The position numbers were made by a program, and so were the translations under genes. The notes under the pieces were generated by a model that saw only the letters and a program-made list of their open reading frames with translations, did no database searches and was not told where the DNA came from. Shown here piece after piece: positions 7,425 through 15,094 of a DNA stretch of 18,502 nt. The DNA comes from JBGRQA01 sp041725895. GTDB taxonomy: Bacteria; Bacteroidota; Bacteroidia; Bacteroidales; Marinifilaceae. The DNA is taken from the NCBI GenBank assembly GCA_041725895.1, contig JBGRQA010000055.1, positions 1 through 18,502 on the forward strand, written 5' to 3'. Numbering within the stretch: position 1 is the stretch's first letter; the number at the start of each line of letters is the position of its first letter.

Positions 7425-7488
7425 ACACTTAGATGGAATCATTTTACTTCAGGTGTCGATCTGTTGATCTAACTATTACGTCAGCTAT

Positions 7489-7680
7489 TCAATTGTTTAG
7501 TACTCTTGGTTTTTCTTCACTATCAAGAGATAGTAAATAGTCATTCATGAACTTTTTCCTTACTGCTGATTTGGGAGATCTCTTTTCCTTCAAATTTTTC
7601 GTCTTTATCTCCTTTGCCGAATTCCGATAAGTTTTTGACATCGCTTTTGATTTAAAATTAAAGTGAACTCTATTTTCCAT
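7489..7680 (-). CDS. Small basic protein, hypothetical (63 aa)
   Basis: This short ORF encodes a very lysine- and arginine-rich product with no signal peptide, membrane segment or domain I can name. The central stretch (about residues 15-44) is almost all charged or polar, followed by a short hydrophobic patch DYLLSL. An alternative start is Met14. It lies on the same strand as the sigma factor gene, upstream of the motif array, and divergent from the histidine kinase. High charge could mean nucleic acid binding, but A+T-rich DNA often yields lysine-rich spurious ORFs. Conservation in relatives would decide whether it is real. Confidence 0.35.
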   Translation of the reverse strand: MENRVHFNFKSKAMSKTYRNSAKEIKTKNLKEKRSPKSAVRKKFMNDYLLSLDSEEKPRVLNN

Positions 7681-7844
7681 TTGGACGATAGAAAGAAAAA
7701 AAAGTCACACCTCGGGTAAAAGCAATTCAAATATTGATTATACTTGATATTACTTTGCACCTATTAGTAATAATTGGCTTGTTTTAAGTAAGTGACAGAC
7801 AATTAATATTGTAAAGGAAATAGTGTTTTTAATTTATTATTCAA

Positions 7845-8858
7845 ATGGATTCTTTATCCCATAATAAAAGACAGGCCAATGACTTTTTGGCTTCGGTAAT
7901 TCGGAGTGCTCCCTATGGAATTTTGGCAATCACCCCACAAGGGCATATTACCATAGCAAATGAGCAAGCCACAAGATTATTGAGTATTCAAGAGCCTCTT
8001 GTTGAACTTCCCAAAATTGCCATTCAAAAATGTATTGCTCATATACCTGAGTTAAGTCAATGTTTAAGGCATAGTCTTCAAAGTAATTTTGCTCCCTTCA
8101 ATTTGGAACTGTTTTCCTTTGAGGATAAATATCTTAATATAAGGGGCCGTAGCATTTTAAAAGGATATATTATAACGATTGAAGATATTACCCCCATTAA
8201 AGAGATGGAGATGCTAGCTCTAAACTCAGTACTGGAAGGGCAAGAGGTGGAACGCCGTAGAATTGCAAAAGATATTCATGATGGATTAGGGCCAACCCTC
8301 TCCACCATTCGCTTAATGCTGGAGAGTATGCGTAGTGATCCATGCTTTGCAAATTCTCAGCGCTTAAACAGTCAAATGGAAGAAACTCTGGAGCTTATTG
8401 ATTCGGTTACAGACGATGCTCGTAGTATTTCGCATCAACTTATGCCTAAAGTACTTTTGGATTTTGGACTGGGACCGGCACTGGAAAATCTTTGCAATCG
8501 AATTAATCGAAGTGAAAAGATACAAGTGAAGTTTTTTCAAACTCTGGAAAATTCACGTTTCGACAGCCTTATTGAATTGGGTTTATATCGCATTTGTCAG
8601 GAATTGCTCAACAATAGTGTTAAGCATGCAAGGGCCAGCGAAGTTCAGGTGCAGTTGGTGGAACACGCTCATAGCATAGTGCTTATGGTTGCAGACAATG
8701 GGATTGGTTTTGATAAACAAAGTGTAATGGCAGAAAATTTGGGACTGGGACTTATCAATATTGAATCCCGAACCAACGCATTGGGTGGCAATTTCATTAT
8801 TGATACATCCAGTAACTTTGGAGTGGAGGCAACTATAGAAATCCCACTTGAAAAATAA
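7845..8858 (+). CDS. Soluble PAS-domain histidine kinase, NarL-partner (HisKA_3) type
   Basis: The 337-residue protein has no membrane segment, so it should sense a cytosolic signal. A PAS-like domain spans about 13-118 (SAPYGILAITPQGHITIANE and IITIEDITPIKE). It is followed by the dimerisation helix with the phospho-accepting His145 in ERRRIAKDIHDGLGPTLS. The ATP-binding domain shows the N box (QELLNNSVKHA, Asn256/257), the G1 box DNGIGFD (284-290) and the G2 box LGLGL (299-303). This subfamily phosphorylates NarL/FixJ regulators, and one is encoded 20 bp downstream. What the PAS domain detects cannot be read from sequence; there is no obvious haem or flavin motif. Confidence 0.93.
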   Translation: MDSLSHNKRQANDFLASVIRSAPYGILAITPQGHITIANEQATRLLSIQEPLVELPKIAIQKCIAHIPELSQCLRHSLQSNFAPFNLELFSFEDKYLNIRGRSILKGYIITIEDITPIKEMEMLALNSVLEGQEVERRRIAKDIHDGLGPTLSTIRLMLESMRSDPCFANSQRLNSQMEETLELIDSVTDDARSISHQLMPKVLLDFGLGPALENLCNRINRSEKIQVKFFQTLENSRFDSLIELGLYRICQELLNNSVKHARASEVQVQLVEHAHSIVLMVADNGIGFDKQSVMAENLGLGLINIESRTNALGGNFIIDTSSNFGVEATIEIPLEK

Positions 8859-8878
8859 ATGAATAAAAAATAGTACTT

Positions 8879-9526
8879 ATGCAAAAGATTAAAATTGCAA
8901 TCGCTGATGATCATCAAATGTTTCGGGAGGGAATAAAGGCTCTGCTCGAAAAGGAAAAAAATATTAGCGTTTGCGGAGATGCTTCTAATGAAGAAGAATT
9001 AATTAAGATATTGGAGCATGAAGTTCCGGATGTCGTTTTAATGGATATCGATATGGGCCAAACGAGCGGAATTGATCTGACAAAGAAAATTAAGAGTTTG
9101 CATCCTGACATAAATGTTTTAGCTGTATCAATGCATGGAGATTCTACCTATGTGGTTAAAATGATGGATGCGGGTGCAGGGGGATACATCCTTAAAAATG
9201 CCGGAAAGGAGGAAATGTTAAAAGCCATTGGCTGTATAGCTGAAGGTGCAACCTATTTAAGCAAAGAGGTATCAAAGGTGCTATTGGAAAGCCTTAGTAA
9301 ACCACAAAAATTAAAGTCAAATAAAAATCAGATTTCCTTAACTCGTAGGGAAGTGGAGGTACTGAAACTAATTGCCCAGGAATATTCAAATGCTGAAATT
9401 GCCGAACAATTATTCATTAGTGTAAGGACAGTGGATACTCATCGTAGAAATTTGATTGAAAAATTAGGAGCTAAGAATACAGCTGGTTTGGTGAAGTATG
9501 CATTTAAAAACAATTTAATTGAATAG
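8879..9526 (+). CDS. NarL/FixJ-family response regulator
   Basis: The 215-residue protein has a receiver domain (about 3-120) with the acidic pair Asp10-Asp11, phospho-acceptor Asp56 in VVLMDIDMG, Ser84 and Lys106 in GGYILKNAG. A LuxR-type helix-turn-helix follows (about 150-212), with LTRREVEVLKLIAQEYSNAEIA and the recognition helix SVRTVDTHRRNLIEKL. It should bind DNA as a dimer once phosphorylated by the kinase encoded 20 bp upstream; the two genes form an operon. Its targets are unknown. The stop codon lies inside the stem of a terminator-like hairpin. Confidence 0.95.
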   Translation: MQKIKIAIADDHQMFREGIKALLEKEKNISVCGDASNEEELIKILEHEVPDVVLMDIDMGQTSGIDLTKKIKSLHPDINVLAVSMHGDSTYVVKMMDAGAGGYILKNAGKEEMLKAIGCIAEGATYLSKEVSKVLLESLSKPQKLKSNKNQISLTRREVEVLKLIAQEYSNAEIAEQLFISVRTVDTHRRNLIEKLGAKNTAGLVKYAFKNNLIE

Positions 9527-9552
9527 GTGAGGGGAAGCAACCTCACCTATTC
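9521..9552. terminator. Bidirectional terminator hairpin between convergent genes
   Basis: GAATAGGTGAGG (9521-9532) and CCTCACCTATTC (9541-9552) are perfectly complementary 12-base arms around an 8-base loop. The stop codon of the response regulator (9524-9526) is in the left arm and that of the opposing 151-residue gene (9545-9543) is in the right arm. No strong T-run follows on either strand, so it may act as an RNA 3'-end stabiliser as well as a terminator. Confidence 0.65.
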
Positions 9553-9998
9553 TCGCCTGAATTGATAACAAAGATCAATTCAGACTTCACGATTTTACCC
9601 TTTGAATTCAGATCAAGTTTATATCTTGATCTATCTGACAAATCTATTTCAACCAAAAATGCTTCCTCAACCGCTCTCTTTCTCCACACCGAGGAGATAA
9701 ATAAATCGGGGCCAAATGTTTCAATAATTGATATTCTGGCTATTTCAGGCAGTTGGTACCTGTCAATATTATCCCAAATTTCTTTCAATTCACCAGTCCA
9801 ACAGTAAAATCCCATTCTTTGATGGCCTTCTTCAAAAAACAAAACTTTGAAATTCCCATTGGATAAAGCACTCCATTCTGCACCATAAGCAGTTCCAAAG
9901 TCTTTATGGAAGGATTTTAATATCTTTAACCCCGGTTTCATTTTAGATTGTAAAAAGGATTCTTGCCTGCCTTCTGCTTTGTAATTAGCATTTTTCAT
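9543..9998 (-). CDS. Hypothetical cytosolic protein, 151 aa
   Basis: I do not recognise this family with confidence. The product has no signal peptide or membrane segment. It alternates helices and strands: LKILKSFHKDFGTAYGAEWSA, then NFKVLFFEEGHQRMGFYCWTGELKEIWDNIDRYQLPEIARISII, then strands AFLVEIDLSDRSRYKLDLNSKGKI. This helix-strand-strand rhythm, with 'W' after the first helix and a closing '...LDLNSKGKI', loosely resembles PepSY-like domains, which are usually exported; this one is not. Codon use and length give no reason to doubt it. It lies 132 bp downstream of an MscS-type channel gene on the same strand and may be cotranscribed. Met20 is a possible alternative start. Confidence 0.75.
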   Translation of the reverse strand: MKNANYKAEGRQESFLQSKMKPGLKILKSFHKDFGTAYGAEWSALSNGNFKVLFFEEGHQRMGFYCWTGELKEIWDNIDRYQLPEIARISIIETFGPDLFISSVWRKRAVEEAFLVEIDLSDRSRYKLDLNSKGKIVKSELIFVINSGENR

Positions 9999-10130
9999 AA
10001 ACTGGTATTTCCTTTTTTCTTTTTGACGGAAAAATTAGAAATAGTCACAACAAAAGATCAAAAACAACGATCTTTTTATTTGCAATGGCTGTTTTATGAA
10101 TATACCTTACGAATAGCAGAGATTGTCCGT

Positions 10131-10958
10131 TCAATCTTTCATGTGAATGTCCCTTTGTGGGAAAGGTATCTGAATCCCATGGGCCTTAAACTCCCTGTTG
10201 ATTGCCATGCGTAGGTCACTTTTTAGGTTTTCAACATAGAAGGATTCCATAACCCAAAAAAACAATTGAAAATCCAACGAGGATTCCCCAAACTCATTCA
10301 AGCGGACAAAGGGTTTGGGATAGTTTGCAATTTCTGTATTGGCAAAGGCACATTTTAGCAATACCTCGCACACCAGTTCTACGTCAGTACCGTAGGCCAC
10401 ACCAACCTTTACGCTGAAGCGTGTTTTGTAATCGATATGACTCCAGTTAATGATATTGTCATTAACAAATTTCGAGTTGGGAACGATGAGTACAATATCA
10501 TCTCTGGTTTTTATCTGTGAAGTGCGCAACCCAATTTCTGTGACACGTCCAACAGTCCCATCCTGGAGTTGAATGATATCATTGATCTGCAAGTTACGTT
10601 CAATTAGGAGAATAATGCCCGATGATAGGTCATTAAAGAGTTGTTGAATCCCCAATCCAACCCCAATTAATAGAGCAGCAATACTGGCCAGAAGCACCGA
10701 AATTCGAACCCCGAAGGTATCCAAAAGCACTACAATTACAATAACCCAAATAAAATACCGAATAATCAGGTAGATGGACCAATACCCCCGGTCTTTCAAT
10801 TTCCGCTTCTCGATAAAACGCTGAAATATTTTCCTTGTGATCCGAAGAATCAGAAATGTGATCAGGATAACAACCAATGAGATGAGTAGACTGTACACAC
10901 TTATCGTGATGTTTTCCGATTCTATTATTTTATAGTTTAGAAATTCCCTGAATGACAT
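10131..10958 (-). CDS. MscS-family small-conductance mechanosensitive channel (first of two)
   Basis: The 275-residue protein has three predicted membrane helices at about 19-41, 62-81 and 86-119. The third is the Gly/Ala-rich pore helix (SIAALLIGVGLGIQQLFNDLSSG) that runs into the beta domain. A conserved VPNSKFVN segment (159-166) and the C-terminal IPFPQRDIHMKD match MscS family members. These homo-oligomeric channels of the inner membrane open under membrane tension to release solutes during osmotic downshock. Length matches compact MscS proteins (E. coli 286). It is only distantly similar to the second MscS gene at 14051-14932, so this is not a recent duplication. Confidence 0.92.
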   Translation of the reverse strand: MSFREFLNYKIIESENITISVYSLLISLVVILITFLILRITRKIFQRFIEKRKLKDRGYWSIYLIIRYFIWVIVIVVLLDTFGVRISVLLASIAALLIGVGLGIQQLFNDLSSGIILLIERNLQINDIIQLQDGTVGRVTEIGLRTSQIKTRDDIVLIVPNSKFVNDNIINWSHIDYKTRFSVKVGVAYGTDVELVCEVLLKCAFANTEIANYPKPFVRLNEFGESSLDFQLFFWVMESFYVENLKSDLRMAINREFKAHGIQIPFPQRDIHMKD

Positions 10959-11146
10959 GCCTTGTTTCTAAAAATAAAACGAATGAAATGAAAAATTCCC
11001 GGAGGGTGAAAAAAAATATAATTATTGTACGTTAGAACAAAGAATCAGGTTTGTTGTCCATAGGTTTATGACGTAAAAAATTGATTAGGAGATAATAGTT
11101 GATGTTTCTCTTTTTTGTAACTTAATAATTATTTATTCTCAATTGT

Positions 11147-11731
11147 ATGCTACTAGTTATCGACAATCAAAGTGCTTTCATAAAAAAATTCAAGCGGAAT
11201 TATCTGTCCGATCAGGATTTTGAAACAATATTTGTAGATCACAATCAACCTTTGATATTGCCACCAAACATCAATATTCAGGGGGTAATACTGTCAGGAG
11301 GGAAAGGGAATCCTTATGAGCCTCTCAACCTTACCACCAATTTTATTGCACTAATGAATTTCGATGTTCCAATACTGGGGCTTTGCCTGGGCCATGAAAT
11401 TATTGCAGTGGCAAATCGGGGCAGAATCAAAAAGCTTCACAACTACAATAACAAAAAAGAGGTAGTGAAAATTTATTCCTTAGAGGATCCAATTTTTGAT
11501 GGGGTTAATGAAAAAGAAGTTCCTTTAATCAAAAAGCATCATTTCTATGTGGCTCAAACCCCGGAAAATTTTGTCTCTCTGGCTGAAAGTAATTCTTGCC
11601 CCAATGAAATTATCAGACATGAAAAAAAGATGATTTATGGCTTTCAATCTCACCCAGAAGTTTCCGGGAAACAAGGGATCAGAATGGTGATCAACTTTCT
11701 TAAAATGTGTGGACTCCCAGCAGAGTTGTAG
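11147..11731 (+). CDS. Class I glutamine amidotransferase domain protein
   Basis: The 194-residue protein is a stand-alone triad amidotransferase: nucleophile Cys80 in LGLCLGHE, with His169 and Glu171 in FQSHPEVS. An oxyanion-loop glycine segment, ILSGGKGNPYE, lies at about 48-58. It would hydrolyse glutamine and pass ammonia to a partner synthase. Its closest look-alike is the free-standing GMP synthase glutaminase subunit (GuaA subunit A type), but no ATP-pyrophosphatase subunit is nearby and guaA is normally a fused gene in bacteria, so I leave the partner open. The convergent neighbour is an ATP-grasp ligase, a class that sometimes uses supplied ammonia, but opposite orientation weakens that link. 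Confidence 0.85.
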   Translation: MLLVIDNQSAFIKKFKRNYLSDQDFETIFVDHNQPLILPPNINIQGVILSGGKGNPYEPLNLTTNFIALMNFDVPILGLCLGHEIIAVANRGRIKKLHNYNNKKEVVKIYSLEDPIFDGVNEKEVPLIKKHHFYVAQTPENFVSLAESNSCPNEIIRHEKKMIYGFQSHPEVSGKQGIRMVINFLKMCGLPAEL

Positions 11732-11740
11732 CCAGAACAC

Positions 11741-11770
11741 CAAGGCCCGGGTAATCTTACCAGGGCCTTG
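11741..11770. terminator. Bidirectional terminator hairpin
   Basis: CAAGGCCC (11741-11748) pairs with GGGCCTTG (11763-11770), and inside it GGTAA (11750-11754) pairs with TTACC (11757-11761), leaving one G/A mismatch and a 2-base centre. It lies between the stop codons of the amidotransferase (plus) and the ATP-grasp fusion (minus), where transcription from both sides must end. No long T-run follows. Confidence 0.65.
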
Positions 11771-11806
11771 TGCATAAATTTGTTAGAATTAAATCATTTC
11801 TCTTTA

Positions 11807-13969
11807 CTATAGTTTGAATTCATTCTTATATAACCCATGTATCGTTAAGGCGAGTAAAAGGGCTCTTTCCTGAATACTATGTGTAAAGATGAATTCTGAT
11901 TGTTTGGGATAATTTTGTCCTATAGGGCCAAAACCGTCAATCATGTAAACCGGTGCATCAATGGAACAAATATCCGAAGAGTCCCACCGATGCTCTTGGG
12001 AGATGCGAACATCAATCTGGTTGGCGAACTCCTTAACGAAATCAAAAAGCTTTTGAGTTTTTTCATTCTCTTCCATTGGAGGACGCATCAAGCCGCCATC
12101 CAATTGGAAACGTGCAAGTTTACCCAATCTTCGGGTTGGAAGTAGCTTTTTTATCTTTGTTTCTACCTGTTTGAACTGGTCCAATTTATTGAAACGAATA
12201 TTCAGTTTAACCGATCCGTTGCAATAGGATTGCATAATATTGGATTGCAAATTCATTTCCTGGGGGGCAATAACCAAACTATCATCATCTACAGATAAAT
12301 CGCACCAATTTTGCACCAACTTTGAAAAAGCACTGGCGGCATGAGCAACTTTCTCAGATGTTTCACTGGAATACAGGTTCATTTGACATGTGTACTTAGC
12401 CGATCCACAGCGGGAAGATGTCAGGCTACCCGAGGTATTTCCCCCATGCAAGCCTATTACCACTTTGGCCTTTGCGGATTTCTCCTTTAGCAAGTCCCTT
12501 GAGAATTTTCCAAAATGAGCATTATCGGTAGTCAGTAGGACTCCTATTTTGTAATTTTTTAGCACCCGGGAAAATTTCAATGCTTGTAAGGCTCCTAAAG
12601 CAACCACGATACCACCTTTATGCTCCCAAATACCGGTTCCATACAATTTTTGATCGTGCTCCGAGAAAGATTCGTGCCGTGCCAGAGAAGTTGCATTGTC
12701 CAATACCCCAAGCAATAAAATATCATAGTTGTTGTCATAGGAATTGGTAAAAAACAGTTGATTACCTACTTCAATCTGCGGGTAGTTTTCTTGCACGAAT
12801 CCAAGGTTGGAGAATTGGATTTTCAGGTAATTACCCAGTTGGTTTACTCCGTCAATATCCCGTACATGGGAATTGATGTTCACCATTTTTTGCAAAATCT
12901 TTTGGTATTGGGTTTGGCGCCCCCGCAGAAATCCCCTCAGTCGAGTGTGTAATTGTGGGCGTTTCTTTTCCTTGGTTGTTTGTATGCCGTTGCCGGAAAA
13001 ATAACGAACTGCTGCTACATCAAGCATTTTGTTCACAAGTTCCGGGAAATCATAACCAGCTACTTTGGCAGCTGTTGGATATGACCCGGTTAGTCCTAAA
13101 CTGGCCATGGAATTTACTTCCAATAAATAAATATTGTTGTTTTCATCCATTCGTATGTCTACACGAGCAAAGTCTCTTAGATGAAGGGCTTTAAATGCCG
13201 CAACGCTTTGATGTATCATTTCCTCTGCAATCTCTGCAGGTAAATCAGCAGGACATATCTTTCGCTTGGGAGCTTCTTTTTTGTCAGTAACAGTTTGAAT
13301 GGCATCGGGATCATTGTCCAGATCAATTTCCAGAATTGGAAAAGTTTCTACAGGGGTATTTCCAATAATACCCACGCAAAATTCCCTACCTCGGATGAAT
13401 TGTTCAACCAATGCTTGCTGTTGAAATTCCTTGACAATAAAATTCACAGCCTCCCTTAAATCCTGTTCGTTGTAAACTACCTTTAAACCAAAGGAAACAC
13501 TTTCCATTTTAGGTTTAACGATCACCGGATATTTTACATCATCCATGTCGTCATTCCCACTGTTAAATACCCAAAAATCTGGAGTGGATAAACCATGTTT
13601 TTGCCACATGATTTTGGTGATCACTTTATCAAGAGCCAGTGCATGGCCCGAGGGTGATGAACCCACATAGGGGATTCCAAGCATCTCAAGCATCGAAGGG
13701 ATATGGGTATATCGGCTCTCGCCCTGAATACCGTATGCCATGTTGAACACCATTCCCATTTGTTCTCCATCTACCACTTTGGGCATAAAGTTTTGCAGCC
13801 GTTCAATAACGTGCATATTACCATCAATAACGGCTACATTGTGCCCACCCTTTTCCAGGGCATCGGCAACCCTTTGTACCGTTTTGGGGGAGTAAACCTC
13901 CTTGTTTTGCATTCCGAAAACATTAATAACTCCCTCGAAATCTTTGTTGTAGATTATTGCAATTTTCAT
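11807..13969 (-). CDS. ATP-grasp ligase (D-Ala-D-Ala ligase-like) fused to a degenerate M20 peptidase domain
   Basis: The 720-residue protein has an N-terminal ATP-grasp domain (about 1-325) resembling D-alanine-D-alanine ligase. It shows GIQGE (80-84), nucleotide-binding Lys152 in PVIVKPK, Glu189 in LVEQF, and the metal site Asp271, Glu284 and Asn286 (ARVDIRMD...LLEVNS). A basic linker leads to an M20-like domain (about 355-715). Typical M20 ligands are mostly replaced: HxD is V422-L-D424, the DxKGG aspartate is Glu449, the EE pair is N483-A484, and the final histidine is Pro688. The peptidase half is thus probably not a standard zinc hydrolase. The ligase half looks active and would join a carboxylate to an amine. 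True Ddl is about 300-360 residues and unfused. It may be cotranscribed with the MscS gene 81 bp upstream. Confidence 0.85.
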   Translation of the reverse strand: MKIAIIYNKDFEGVINVFGMQNKEVYSPKTVQRVADALEKGGHNVAVIDGNMHVIERLQNFMPKVVDGEQMGMVFNMAYGIQGESRYTHIPSMLEMLGIPYVGSSPSGHALALDKVITKIMWQKHGLSTPDFWVFNSGNDDMDDVKYPVIVKPKMESVSFGLKVVYNEQDLREAVNFIVKEFQQQALVEQFIRGREFCVGIIGNTPVETFPILEIDLDNDPDAIQTVTDKKEAPKRKICPADLPAEIAEEMIHQSVAAFKALHLRDFARVDIRMDENNNIYLLEVNSMASLGLTGSYPTAAKVAGYDFPELVNKMLDVAAVRYFSGNGIQTTKEKKRPQLHTRLRGFLRGRQTQYQKILQKMVNINSHVRDIDGVNQLGNYLKIQFSNLGFVQENYPQIEVGNQLFFTNSYDNNYDILLLGVLDNATSLARHESFSEHDQKLYGTGIWEHKGGIVVALGALQALKFSRVLKNYKIGVLLTTDNAHFGKFSRDLLKEKSAKAKVVIGLHGGNTSGSLTSSRCGSAKYTCQMNLYSSETSEKVAHAASAFSKLVQNWCDLSVDDDSLVIAPQEMNLQSNIMQSYCNGSVKLNIRFNKLDQFKQVETKIKKLLPTRRLGKLARFQLDGGLMRPPMEENEKTQKLFDFVKEFANQIDVRISQEHRWDSSDICSIDAPVYMIDGFGPIGQNYPKQSEFIFTHSIQERALLLALTIHGLYKNEFKL

Positions 13970-14050
13970 CTCATTTTAAATAAATATAGCCCGGTAATGT
14001 AATAAATATTTTGATTGATAAATAGGTCTGCTTGCTATCATTTGTAATAT

Positions 14051-14932
14051 TTAATCCTTGGAGTCAGGAATAGATTGCCTGATATGAACTGTTCGTTGAG
14101 GAAAGGGAATTTCTACTCCATTTTTGTCAAATTCTTCTTTAATGGATTTCAGTAGGTCGCATTTCATCACAAAAGCTTTTCCTGAATCCTCTGCCCAGAC
14201 ATAAGCCCGCAAAAGAACACTGGAATCCCCTAACTGGAGTACTCGCACAATTACTGGCTCTTTTCCTTCCGCTTTTTCTTCATCACTTCGACTATCAAAA
14301 AAATTAGGATGTTTTAGGGCTTCATGTTTTATTATTTCCATGGCATTATCAATATTGGAACCATAGCTGATTCCCACTTCTAAAAAGCTGCATATTTTGG
14401 GGTCAGCAATAGTCGAGTTCAAAATAGTTTCAGAACTGATTACTGAATTTGGAATGATAACCCTGCGGTTTTCCGGATTACGGATCACTGTGTGTCGAAG
14501 GGTGATGTCTTCAACAGTTCCAAAGTGCAGTTCTCCAATTTTTATGAAATCGGTTACTCGAAATGGTTTAAAAATCACAATAAAAATTCCCCCAACAATG
14601 TTAGAAAATGCTTGCTGGGAAGCGAATCCCACCACGGCGGCAAAAATACCGGCACTGGCCATCAGGCTTACACCCATAGTACGCAATTCAGGAATCGTAT
14701 AGAAAATAGTAATCAATACCAAAAGAAAGAGTATAAAGCTTACTCCATTTTTTAAAAAATTATAGTTGGTTGGATCAACATTCATCTTTTTAGCCGACCG
14801 CAAAAGGAACCGCTGTAAGAAAAAACGAATAATTCGCGAGAGTATAAATCCTAGCAAAAGGATGCTTACGATAAATATAAACTTGTGCTCCTCACCAAGT
14901 TTCTCTAGGAAATGGTTTGAAAAATCAATCAT
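14051..14932 (-). CDS. MscS-family small-conductance mechanosensitive channel (second of two)
   Basis: The 293-residue protein has three membrane helices at about 17-39, 62-80 and 86-122. The pore helix (SAGIFAAVVGFASQQAFSNIVGG) and the junction VIFKPFRVTDFI closely follow the E. coli MscS pattern. IIPNSVISSETILN (159-172) and the C-terminal EIPFPQRTVHIR are further family landmarks. It carries an extra charged loop in the cytoplasmic domain (about 212-225, SRSDEEKAEGKEP). It should act in the inner membrane as an osmotic safety valve. It is the closer of the two channels here to canonical MscS. It precedes the ATP-grasp fusion on the same strand with an 81-bp gap. Confidence 0.93.
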   Translation of the reverse strand: MIDFSNHFLEKLGEEHKFIFIVSILLLGFILSRIIRFFLQRFLLRSAKKMNVDPTNYNFLKNGVSFILFLLVLITIFYTIPELRTMGVSLMASAGIFAAVVGFASQQAFSNIVGGIFIVIFKPFRVTDFIKIGELHFGTVEDITLRHTVIRNPENRRVIIPNSVISSETILNSTIADPKICSFLEVGISYGSNIDNAMEIIKHEALKHPNFFDSRSDEEKAEGKEPVIVRVLQLGDSSVLLRAYVWAEDSGKAFVMKCDLLKSIKEEFDKNGVEIPFPQRTVHIRQSIPDSKD

Positions 14933-15094
14933 AATTAATTGTAAGTATTGTGTTTTAATGAAATTTATTAGTATTTTAAAGATACGATAATACTGGTAAT
15001 TGAAAGTGATTTTTTATCCTGCCTTTTTTATGGTTTAAAAACATAAATCCAGCAATATTCTCTAGGTGTAAGTTTCATATATGTTTTTTCAATT

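Noticed and set aside
7311..7442. 44-codon N-terminal extension of the sigma factor
   Set aside because: It has no sigma-like sequence, is partly encoded by a DNA direct repeat, and would make the protein longer than typical ECF factors.
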